Source: VAZQ01 sp036555745 (GTDB taxonomy: Bacteria > Pseudomonadota > Alphaproteobacteria > Rhizobiales > Xanthobacteraceae). Taken from it: DNA of 7,261 bases. The notes beneath the pieces are model-generated. The model searched no databases, was not told where the DNA came from, and saw only the letters and a list, made by a program, of their open reading frames with translations. Positions 1 through 5,570 of the stretch are shown here, piece by piece; within the stretch, counting starts at the first letter, position 1, and every line of letters begins with the position of its first letter. Location of the stretch: contig DATBKV010000039.1 of NCBI GenBank assembly GCA_036555745.1, forward strand, positions 1 through 7,261, read 5' to 3'. Position numbers and translations under genes: made by a program.

Positions 1-79
1 GCTCCCCGATGTCCGAGGCCTGCTCCGCGAGTTCCAAGCACTCGCTCGCACGCTGCTGATACACGTCCGTTGCAAACAT
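1..79 (-). CDS. N-terminal fragment of a small helical protein (family not named), cut by window edge
   Basis: Reading the minus strand from ATG at 79 gives MFATDVYQQRASECLELAEQ followed by ASDIGE before the left edge. The pattern Y-x-x-R-A-x-E-C-x-x-L-A-E-Q-A near the N-terminus resembles a group of short helical proteins common in Bradyrhizobium and relatives, which I know only as hypothetical proteins. The start is uncertain: TTG at 94 lies in the same frame, with a GGAG 11 bases upstream, and the frame stays open well beyond that. I chose 79 because it places the tyrosine at residue 7, as in the proteins I remember. The C-terminus lies outside the window. The gene diverges from the DUF4031 gene, with about 260 bases between their starts. 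No function can be assigned. Confidence 0.5.
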   Translation of the reverse strand, partial: MFATDVYQQRASECLELAEQASDIGE

Positions 80-261
80 GCCGTCGCGCGCCAACTTGTC
101 GGTTGCTCCATGAGTTTGGTACCGAACGCAGGAGTAACGGAATCGGGCGCGGAATGTTCCTGGAGAGCTGGGCCCATTTGTGAGAGTCCAGCCGGTCGCC
201 CCGGATGGAACCCGCGCGCCGGCGGGGAAGGGCGTGCGCCGTCCCTGGCGCGCTAGAGGGC

Positions 262-289
262 TATAACGCGCGGGATATAACGCGCGGCA
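262..289. repeat. 14-bp tandem duplication with TATAAC cores
   Basis: Two adjacent 14-base units, TATAACGCGCGGGA (262-275) and TATAACGCGCGGCA (276-289), differ at one base. They lie in the leader 50-80 bases before the DUF4031 start. Each unit carries TATAAC, which matches the -10 consensus TATAAT at five of six positions, but no convincing -35 hexamer lies 16-18 bases upstream of either. The rest of the 80-340 gap shows no gene or RNA that I can recognise. Confidence 0.7.
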
Positions 290-340
290 GCGGTGCGGGC
301 TCGGCGCGAAACGGCGCTGGAAGGCGGATGGGACAGCGCA

Positions 341-646
341 ATGGCGGTTTACGTGGACGAGGCGATCTGGGCCTGGCACGGCCTCAAGTGGGCTCATCTC
401 CTGGCCGACGACCTCGATGAGCTGCACCGTTTCGCCCGGCGGCTCGGGATCCATGCCGCCTCGTATCAGGGCCCGCCGCGAACCGCGGTGCCGCACTATG
501 ACCTCACCTCGTACGAGCGCCGCCGCGCGCTCGCGCAAGGCGCGCTCGCGTGCAGCCGTGAAGAGGTCGTCGCCATCCTGCGCCGGCTGCGTTCCGCCGG
601 GCACTGCGGCGCGGCTGCCCTGCGTCGCGGTCGTTCGTCCACTTAG
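341..646 (+). CDS. DUF4031 domain-containing protein
   Basis: A 101-residue soluble protein that I recognise as DUF4031. Characteristic parts are the start MAVYVDEAIWAWHGLKWAHL, then LADDLDELHRFARRLGI (about residues 21-37), the QGPP turn (43-46) and PHYDLT (51-56) followed by a basic helix beginning YERRRALAQGALA. In this family the first strand, the W-x-H-L segment and the P-H-Y-D segment are the conserved core; the biochemical function is unknown. The frame extends upstream to 293, but ATG 341 is preferred because the family begins with MAVYVD and a GGGA at 330-333 lies seven bases before it. After about residue 85 the sequence becomes arginine- and alanine-rich and may be a divergent tail. 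It is transcribed towards the secreted protein gene at 808-1017. Confidence 0.82.
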   Translation: MAVYVDEAIWAWHGLKWAHLLADDLDELHRFARRLGIHAASYQGPPRTAVPHYDLTSYERRRALAQGALACSREEVVAILRRLRSAGHCGAAALRRGRSST

Positions 647-771
647 TGCAGGGAATCGGGCGGCGTGCCCGGGCGCGAAAACCCGAGGCGGGGGTTGCGG
701 CGCACGGCGCCGCCGGGCGGGCTTCGCCTGCGCCCGGGGGATGCCCGCCGCGATTGCTCAGTCGGCTAGGG

Positions 772-787
772 GGCCCCCTCAGGGGCC
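772..787. other. GC-rich hairpin between convergent genes
   Basis: GGCCCC (772-777) and GGGGCC (782-787) can pair with a four-base CTCA loop. The structure overlaps a 12-base palindrome, AGGGGGCCCCCT (768-779). It lies between the stop of the plus-strand DUF4031 gene (646) and the stop of the minus-strand gene ending at 808. A shared transcription end is possible, but no T-run follows on either strand, so it does not qualify as a standard intrinsic terminator. Confidence 0.3.
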
Positions 788-807
788 TGTGTGCGCCAGC
801 GGCGCCC

Positions 808-1017
808 TCAGCGCATGTTCGCCCAGGGATCGAATTTCCCGTCCGGAATACCGCCGAGCGAGGCGCTGTAGGCCTTTTCCGTTTCGGCGTTTTTCTTCTT
901 CTGCTCGGCGCTCTGTTGCGCCGAGCCGGCGTGCCGGCCGCCCTTGCCGCGGCCTTGCGAATAAGCAGGCGCCGCCAGCAATGCGACGGCAGCTAGCGCG
1001 ATGACGATCCTTCGCAT
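808..1017 (-). CDS. Small secreted hypothetical protein (C-terminal DPWANMR)
   Basis: A 69-residue protein with a clear Sec signal peptide: basic MRR, a hydrophobic stretch (IVIALAAVALLAA, residues 4-16), and a likely cleavage after A-Y-S (18-20). The mature part is about 49 residues. It is glycine/arginine-rich at first (QGRGKGG), then forms a charged helical segment (EQKKKNAETEKAY, 38-50), and ends IPDGKFDPWANMR. Small exported proteins with a K-rich NAETEKAY-like helix and an IPD...DPW C-terminus recur in Bradyrhizobium-like genomes; their function is unknown. The frame is open upstream to 1131, but ATG 1017 is favoured because a G-rich Shine-Dalgarno (GGGGGGAA, 1030-1023) lies just before it and the signal peptide begins there. 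The product is presumably periplasmic. Confidence 0.75.
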   Translation of the reverse strand: MRRIVIALAAVALLAAPAYSQGRGKGGRHAGSAQQSAEQKKKNAETEKAYSASLGGIPDGKFDPWANMR

Positions 1018-1140
1018 CGAAGTTCCCCCCGATTGAACGCTCACGCCCCTCAAGCTTGTAACTGTACGCTCGCTTGACGTCGAAAATGGGACGGCGGCGG
1101 GGCAGGGCGGTTCCTCGTCACCCGCCCCCAAGATGAAGGG

Positions 1141-1374
1141 TCATTCCTCCCCGGGGCCGGGCGGATTGGGTCTAGCGGTCTGGGGTGGCGCCGCGGGAAC
1201 GCTCGCCGGGCTTTCTGCCTGCTTGCGGGCCTCGTAGCGCGGAGCGCCCTGGCGTGGGCTGTTGGCCCACCCCGGAGCAATGCGCTCAACCCGGGTGCTG
1301 CCCGAGCAGGCGGCAAGCAGCGTTGCGAGCGTGAACGCTGCCGCGATGCGCATGAGCGGCGAGCCGATCGTCAT
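1141..1374 (-). CDS. Small proline-rich lipoprotein, hypothetical
   Basis: A 77-residue product with a type II signal peptide: MTIGSPLMRI, a hydrophobic core (AAAFTLATLL, 11-20) and the lipobox L-A-A-C with the lipidated cysteine at residue 23. Serine and glycine follow the cysteine, so no aspartate Lol-avoidance signal is present and outer-membrane sorting is possible. The mature part contains APGWANSPRQGAPRYEAR and ends in a proline-rich, disordered tail (PPQTARPNPPGPGEE). An internal ATG at 1353 would also give a usable signal (MRIAAAFTL...); I chose 1374 because a GGGG stretch lies seven bases before it, whereas 1353 has no visible ribosome binding site. It is encoded on the same strand as the secreted 69-residue protein, 123 bases upstream of that gene's start, so co-transcription is possible. 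Function unknown. Confidence 0.65.
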   Translation of the reverse strand: MTIGSPLMRIAAAFTLATLLAACSGSTRVERIAPGWANSPRQGAPRYEARKQAESPASVPAAPPQTARPNPPGPGEE

Positions 1375-1646
1375 GACGGAGCCCCAACCCAAAGCGGCGG
1401 CGGCGAGCTTGCGGTCGAGCCGCCCGATTCCGCCGAACCTTCGGCACAACCGAGATCGGGCTTTATCGGTTCCCGCAAGCGAGCGAGTTTATCCGCCGGC
1501 AGCAAGCCGGTCATTGACCTACTCGGCCATCGGCCGGCTCGTCTAGTGGATCCCTCAGGCCGGAACGCCCGCGCTTCCGTGAGGCTTTGGATTGGCAGGT
1601 TTCCAGCTACCGCCGGCGCCGCCGGGAAACGGGTTGCGGGCTCATC

Positions 1647-2006
1647 TCAGCGCTTGATGCAGGCAAGGACGACCGTGACGGCGGTGCCCTGTCGCTGCGG
1701 GCGGAAGGTCGCCTTGTTATCGGCTTCGTAGGTGAACGTGCCTCCGGGATTGATGGCCAAGGTGTTGAGGATCCGCTCGTTGTCCTCGCAGGCTACGGTG
1801 CAGGCTTGGCGGCACTCGCCTTCGACGAAGCGGACGGCGGCAGCGGCTGCGCCCGGCGGGCCGGCGGGGCCCGGGGGGCCGGCGGGCCCGGGCTCACCCT
1901 TCTCCCCCCGCTCTCCCTTCTCGCCCTTGATCGCGCCGGCGATGTCGGAGCAGCCGGTGAGCGCGAGCGTGGCAACCAAAGCAACCGCGATCGTGCCGAC
2001 ACGCAT
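1647..2006 (-). CDS. Lipoprotein with collagen-like Gly-X-Y repeat
   Basis: A 119-residue protein. Residues 1-19 form a lipoprotein signal ending in the lipobox L-T-G-C (Cys19), followed directly by Ser-Asp. Nine uninterrupted Gly-X-Y triplets run from residue 28 to 54; the first half is charged (GEKGERGEKGEP) and the second proline-rich (GPAGPPGPAGPPG), as in bacterial collagen-like proteins. The C-terminal domain (about 58-119) contains C-x3-C-x3-C (Cys65, 69, 73) and a fourth cysteine at 116, which suggests two disulfides outside the cytoplasm. Similar lipoproteins with short collagen stretches occur in Bradyrhizobium; no function is established that I know. The start is well supported: GGGAGGAGGG (2020-2011) lies just before ATG 2006, and a promoter lies at 2041-2070. 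Nine triplets are few for a stable triple helix alone, so trimer formation is only possible. Asp at position +2 after the lipid cysteine would, by the E. coli rule, favour inner-membrane retention. Confidence 0.85.
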   Translation of the reverse strand: MRVGTIAVALVATLALTGCSDIAGAIKGEKGERGEKGEPGPAGPPGPAGPPGAAAAAVRFVEGECRQACTVACEDNERILNTLAINPGGTFTYEADNKATFRPQRQGTAVTVVLACIKR

Positions 2007-2040
2007 GCGACCCTCCTCCCGAGTTCGTTCGCCCGGGGCA

Positions 2041-2070
2041 GTGATAGCGTCTCGGGAGGGCAGAGGTCAA
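2041..2070 (-). promoter_or_regulatory. Predicted sigma70-type promoter of the collagen-like lipoprotein gene
   Basis: On the minus strand, TTGACC (2070-2065, five of six matches to TTGACA) and TATCAC (2046-2041, four of six matches to TATAAT) are separated by 18 bases. A start of transcription near 2035 would give a leader of about 29 bases, which contains the strong GGAGGAGGG ribosome binding site. Position and hexamer quality fit, but this is prediction only. Confidence 0.45.
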
Positions 2071-2108
2071 AATTCGGCGAATTCGAAAGGACGCCAACAG
2101 GTTAAATT

Positions 2109-2128
2109 CGGCGGGCACGGGCCTGCCG
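2109..2128 (-). terminator. Weak terminator-like hairpin after the 73-residue protein gene
   Basis: On the minus strand, CGGCAGG (starting 2128) can pair with CCCGCCG (ending 2109) apart from one A/C mismatch, leaving a six-base loop. The run AATTTAA follows. It begins about 28 bases after the stop of the minus-strand gene ending at 2156. The stem is short and imperfect and the T-run has only three Ts, so the call is tentative. Confidence 0.25.
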
Positions 2129-2155
2129 GATTGCGACGCCCCCGCCCGGGCGCAG

Positions 2156-2377
2156 CTATTTGGACAGGATCTTCAGCACGCCATCGCTCAATCGCGTCGG
2201 ATCCCGCTCGCCGTCCTTGGCCAGCTCGATGATCAGCTTGGCAACGGCGAGCGTTGCCGGATCGTCGCGGTTGATCAGGCCGAGCCTGGTCAGCGCGTCC
2301 TCGAACGCCGCCGTGAGGATGGCGACCTCCTCCGGCAGAAAGGCATGATCGTTTTGCAGCAACGCACGAATCGGCAT
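2156..2377 (-). CDS. Conserved small helical hypothetical protein (MPIRALL type)
   Basis: A 73-residue, probably cytoplasmic and mainly helical protein. It starts MPIRALLQNDHAFLPEE, continues with a helix containing TAAFEDALTRLGL (22-34), a polar turn INRDDPAT (35-42), and a C-terminal part AKLIIELAKDGERDP then RLSDGVLKILSK. Short proteins with a MPIRALL start, an AFEDAL-x-x-LGL helix and an IIELA-x-x-GERDP segment are widespread in Bradyrhizobium-like bacteria as hypothetical proteins; I know no established function. There is no signal peptide or membrane segment. ATG 2377 is supported by GGGAG on the minus strand about nine bases upstream. It is followed after 149 bases by the collagen-like lipoprotein gene on the same strand, which has its own predicted promoter, so the two are probably separate transcripts. 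Confidence 0.75.
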   Translation of the reverse strand: MPIRALLQNDHAFLPEEVAILTAAFEDALTRLGLINRDDPATLAVAKLIIELAKDGERDPTRLSDGVLKILSK

Positions 2378-2569
2378 CGCACCCAGCTCCCGTTTGCACT
2401 TGGGGGCGGGAGCCGCGCGGCCTTCCCCATCATCGCACCCCGATGCAGCCGATGACGCGCGTTAACGTATGTCGATGAAACACGCTGCGTCAGTCGGCTA
2501 GCGTACCGACGGAGAGAAATTACGCGCGCTTGCCGGGATTCGCGTCGTGAACGGGCGCTGCACGGCGGC

Positions 2570-2701
2570 ATGGACGCAACGTCTGCCGGATCTGCTCCAG
2601 GACTAAGTAAAGCGAGGGAAGAAGCGCCTCGTAAAGCGACGGAAGAAGCGCCTCGGCAATTGGCATGGCGGGACGAAGAAGCCGCGAAACTGAGCGCCTA
2701 A
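2570..2701 (+). CDS. Possible 43-residue small ORF built on a 24-bp duplication (doubtful)
   Basis: ATG 2570 opens a 43-residue frame: MDATSAGSAPGLS, then KAREEAPR and KATEEAPR, then QLAWRDEEAAKLSA. The two similar octapeptides come from the exact 24-bp tandem duplication at 2607-2654, whose length keeps the frame. The product would be charged, alanine- and glutamate-rich and probably helical. Evidence for expression is weak: there is no clear Shine-Dalgarno, and GC at third codon positions looks close to half, far below recA. The opposite strand is also open here (2520-2717), reading EALLPSLY twice, so the coding strand is undecided. The stop overlaps the stop of the minus-strand gene ending at 2698 by two bases. 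It may equally be non-coding DNA. Confidence 0.25.
   Translation: MDATSAGSAPGLSKAREEAPRKATEEAPRQLAWRDEEAAKLSA
2607..2654. repeat. 24-bp tandem duplication, two copies
   Basis: Two head-to-tail 24-base units, 2607-2630 and 2631-2654, each beginning GTAAAGCGA and ending GAAGAAGCGCCTC. They differ at one position (G at 2616, C at 2640). The length is a multiple of three, so any frame through it gains eight residues without shifting. There are no spacers and only two copies, so it is not a CRISPR array; slipped-strand duplication is the simplest origin. Confidence 0.85.
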
Positions 2702-2880
2702 TCCGGATGCCGATCAAGGAACCTGCGGGATTCTATATAGGCTCGGTAGGCCCGCTGGATGGTCTCCATGGTGCTCTGCAATCCACTCTGGAGCTTGCGC
2801 AACTGACCCAGGTCGGCACACAGCTGCGCTGCGGTGTCGATGACCTGTTGTTCCTGGGTGGGCTGCAGGGGCGCGTGCAT
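2698..2880 (-). CDS. Small helical hypothetical protein
   Basis: A 60-residue product starting MHAPLQPTQEQQVIDTAAQL. The rest, to the C-terminal RRFLDRHPD, is rich in Gln, Leu, Glu and Arg with hydrophobic residues spaced as in long amphipathic helices (IDTAAQLCADLGQLRKLQSG, then METIQRAYRAYIESRR), so a short helical hairpin or coiled coil is likely. It has one cysteine and no signal or membrane segment. Codon choice (many C/G third positions) is like a real gene. The frame continues upstream to a TTG at 2940; ATG 2880 was preferred although its ribosome binding site is weak (GTGA about six bases before it). It diverges from recA, with the recA SOS box and promoter in the 192-base gap between them. 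I do not recognise the family. Confidence 0.55.
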   Translation of the reverse strand: MHAPLQPTQEQQVIDTAAQLCADLGQLRKLQSGLQSTMETIQRAYRAYIESRRFLDRHPD

Positions 2881-2978
2881 GATTTCACGCAACGGGAAAG
2901 GAGGTTTCCGGTTCCAAATCCCGGACAGGCGCAATTTCAACTAAACGGGGCGCGACGTTGTTATCCGAGCGTGCAAAA

Positions 2979-2993
2979 GAACATATTGCGAAC
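2979..2993 (+). promoter_or_regulatory. LexA SOS box of recA (GAAC-N7-GAAC)
   Basis: GAACATATTGCGAAC matches the alphaproteobacterial LexA site GAAC-N7-GAAC (equivalent to GTTC-N7-GTTC on the other strand), known upstream of recA and lexA in Rhizobiales and Rhodobacterales. It overlaps the predicted -35 hexamer of recA, so LexA bound here would block RNA polymerase and DNA damage would release it. A third GAAC follows at 2997-3000, seven bases after the second; it may be chance or an extra contact. Confidence 0.88.
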
Positions 2994-3014
2994 TGAGAAC
3001 AAACCGTGTACATT
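2986..3014 (+). promoter_or_regulatory. Predicted recA promoter
   Basis: TTGCGA (2986-2991) and TACATT (3009-3014) each match the sigma70 hexamers at four of six positions, with an optimal 17-base spacer. Transcription would start near 3021 and leave a leader of about 50 bases. The -35 hexamer lies inside the SOS box, the arrangement expected of a LexA-repressed promoter. Confidence 0.55.
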
Positions 3015-3057
3015 GCTTCCCACGTCGATCGTTTGTCGGCTTTTCGAATCCCGGTCA

Positions 3058-3064
3058 TAAGGAG
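3058..3064 (+). promoter_or_regulatory. recA ribosome binding site (decides the start)
   Basis: TAAGGAG is a near-perfect Shine-Dalgarno with eight bases between it and ATG 3073. It fixes the recA start at 3073, since GTG 3064 begins inside it and ATG 3112 lies too far away. Confidence 0.8.
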
Positions 3065-3072
3065 TGGGAGCA

Positions 3073-4146
<1,074 letters not shown>

Positions 4147-4213
4147 GGCGTTGCGCGACTGCCGCCGAGCTTCCCGACCGTCGTTGCCGGGTCTGCCCAG
4201 CCCGATCCGGCAA

Positions 4214-4257
4214 TCCGCGCCTTCGAGCGATGTACCGAGTGGCGACGAAGGCGCGGA
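4214..4257. repeat. Perfect 12-bp inverted repeat after recA
   Basis: TCCGCGCCTTCG (4214-4225) and CGAAGGCGCGGA (4246-4257) are exact reverse complements separated by 20 bases. The structure lies about 70 bases after the recA stop. It directly abuts a second palindrome (4257-4281), sharing base 4257. There is no T-run after it. It could be part of a terminator, an mRNA 3'-end stabilising hairpin, or a copy of a dispersed palindromic repeat. Confidence 0.75.
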
Positions 4258-4281
4258 CCCGCGGGGCGCTAACCCGCGGGT
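4257..4281. repeat. Perfect 9-bp hairpin between recA and MTHFR-like gene
   Basis: ACCCGCGGG (4257-4265) and CCCGCGGGT (4273-4281) pair perfectly around a seven-base loop, GCGCTAA. Very stable and GC-only apart from the outer pair. It lies between two convergent genes (recA stop 4146, MTHFR-like stop 4327), where a shared bidirectional terminator would be expected, but no T-run follows on either strand, so intrinsic termination is not shown. Confidence 0.7.
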
Positions 4282-4326
4282 GACGGGCGGGACTGCGCCA
4301 TATGCGCTGGCTTGACAGTCGCGAGG

Positions 4327-5271
4327 CTAAGCCCCGGATGAACTTCGCCGCGGCAGCCGCTGGCGCGCGGCGGCGATTACGCGCGGCACCGCCGCCTCGT
4401 TGGCCGGCGCCATGATGTGGACGCCGGCGACGCCGGGAATTTCCGCGAGCTCCTCGATCAGCTCGATTGCGATGCGCTCGCCCTCGGCCGCGGGATCGGC
4501 GGCCGTCTCCAAGCGCGCGATCAACGCGTCGGGGATGATGGTGCCGTAGAGGTGCTGCTTCATCCAGCGGGCCGACTTGGCCGCGCGCAGCGGCGCAATG
4601 CCGACGATGAGATAGAGCGCGCGGGTCGCTGCATGCTCGGCCAGGCGCGCGGCGTAGCGGCGCACGATGCCTTGATCCATGCAGAACTGGGTCTGCGCGA
4701 ATTCGGCGCCGGCGGCGACCTTGGCGGCGAGCTTGTCCGGCCGCCACCCCGGCGGTGGATCGATCGGCACGTCGGCGGCCCCGAGGAAGAAGCGGGCGCG
4801 GCCCGCGACCTTGCGCCCGGAGGGAAGCTCGCCCTTGTCGCGCAGGTCGCGCGCCATGGCGGTGAGCGCGCCGGAATCCACGTCGAACACCGCCTTGGTC
4901 TCGGGCTGGTCGCCGGCCTTCGGATCGTCGCCGGTCAGGCACAGGAGGTTGTGCACGCCGGCGGCGGCGGCACCCATGAGCTCGCCCTGCAACGCGATGC
5001 GGTTGCGGTCGCGGCAGGTCAACTGGAGGATCGGCTCGATGCCGGCGCGCACGAGCATCGCCGCGGCGATCGGCGCCGACAAGTGTGCGCGCGCGCTCGC
5101 GCCGTCGGTGACATTGACCGCATCCGCCAGCCCGGCCAGCGGCTGCGCCTTGCGCATGAAGTCGTCGGCATCGCAGGAGGTGGGCGGCGTGACCTCCGCG
5201 GTGATGGCGAACTGGCCGGAGCGCAGCAGCCCTTCCAGGCGCGAAGCCGGCTGTCGCGGCGTTGAATGCAT
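4327..5271 (-). CDS. 5,10-methylenetetrahydrofolate reductase-like protein (short form)
   Basis: A 314-residue, single-domain TIM-barrel protein of the MetF family, whose members use FAD to reduce methylene-tetrahydrofolate to methyl-tetrahydrofolate, the methyl donor for methionine synthesis. Landmarks: FAITAEVTPP (21-30), with Glu26 at the position of the catalytic glutamate; AVNVTDGASAR (51-61); LQLTCRDRNR (82-91); LLCLTGDDP (109-117), with Asp115 matching the flavin-binding aspartate; FAQTQFCMD (191-199), with Gln195; LIVGIAPL (221-228); GVHIMAPAN (283-291). It departs from E. coli MetF in several spots (AEVTPP in place of FEFFPP; HIMAPAN near the C-terminus), so it belongs to a divergent subfamily and may serve a special one-carbon or demethylation route instead of the main MetF role; I therefore give no symbol. 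ATG 5271 starts at the expected N-terminus; its ribosome binding site (GGAC) is weak. It diverges from alaS and converges on recA. Confidence 0.85.
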   Translation of the reverse strand: MHSTPRQPASRLEGLLRSGQFAITAEVTPPTSCDADDFMRKAQPLAGLADAVNVTDGASARAHLSAPIAAAMLVRAGIEPILQLTCRDRNRIALQGELMGAAAAGVHNLLCLTGDDPKAGDQPETKAVFDVDSGALTAMARDLRDKGELPSGRKVAGRARFFLGAADVPIDPPPGWRPDKLAAKVAAGAEFAQTQFCMDQGIVRRYAARLAEHAATRALYLIVGIAPLRAAKSARWMKQHLYGTIIPDALIARLETAADPAAEGERIAIELIEELAEIPGVAGVHIMAPANEAAVPRVIAAARQRLPRRSSSGA

Positions 5272-5339
5272 GCGCTGTCCGGTGTTGCTGGGCGCGATCG
5301 GCGCGAACGCGGCGCCGTGCGCGGGTGGGGCGAGCCGCC

Positions 5340-5368
5340 TATATAAGCGATCGACGCGCGAGCGGTAA
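5340..5368 (-). promoter_or_regulatory. Possible promoter of the MTHFR-like gene
   Basis: On the minus strand, TATATA (5345-5340) forms an AT-rich island in otherwise GC-rich DNA and matches the -10 consensus at four positions. TTACCG (5368-5363) lies 17 bases upstream but matches TTGACA poorly. A start near 5334 would give a leader of about 63 bases. In the rest of the 299-base gap (5272-5570) I see no gene. Confidence 0.3.
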
Positions 5369-5520
5369 GGGCAAGGCGGCAGCCAAGCCGCGGCCGGCAT
5401 GGGCTGCCGCGCATGATGGCGTTGCCGTCGCGCTCGCAGCCGGGGCTTTCCTGGACATGCCCGGGGGGCGCCGTTAAAAGCACCGGGCTCCCATGCATGC
5501 CGGGCGCCGCGGGGCACAAT

Positions 5521-5560
5521 AAGAGAGCGCAAGAAGAGGGCGGAAGACAGAGAGCGGAAG
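5521..5560 (+). promoter_or_regulatory. Purine-rich leader and ribosome binding site of alaS
   Basis: From AAGAGAGCG (5521) to GCGGAAG (5560) the 40 bases contain no T and only a few C, with AGAGAGCG occurring at both ends. The last GGAAG (5556-5560) lies ten bases before ATG 5571 and is the likely Shine-Dalgarno. Just upstream, CACAAT (5515-5520) resembles a -10 element but has no good -35 partner, so no promoter is called. Confidence 0.4.
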
Positions 5561-5570
5561 TCGGTTGGCC

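Noticed and set aside
714..736. CGGGCG/CGCCCG hairpin as terminator of the DUF4031 gene
   Set aside because: Short GC stem with a bulge and no T-run; such pairings are frequent by chance in DNA this GC-rich.
825..842. T-arm-like GGGATCGAATTTCCC resembling a tRNA 3' half
   Set aside because: It lies within the coding sequence of the secreted 69-residue protein (the GKFDPW codons) and no acceptor or anticodon stems accompany it.
1536..1610. tRNA-Glu-like segment (CTCGTCTAGTGGAT resembles a D-arm)
   Set aside because: No matching acceptor stem, anticodon arm or GGTTCGAxxCC T-arm could be formed in the following 75 bases.
2607..2654. CRISPR-like direct repeats
   Set aside because: Only two adjacent copies with no spacer between them; no cas genes in the window.
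2520..2717. 65-codon minus-strand frame reading EALLPSLY twice
   Set aside because: No ribosome binding site or recognisable family, and it overlaps the end of the better supported minus-strand gene at 2698-2880; kept only as an alternative reading of the repeat.
3064..3072. GTG start for recA at 3064
   Set aside because: It overlaps the Shine-Dalgarno TAAGGAG, leaving no spacer; ATG 3073 has an ideal eight-base spacing.
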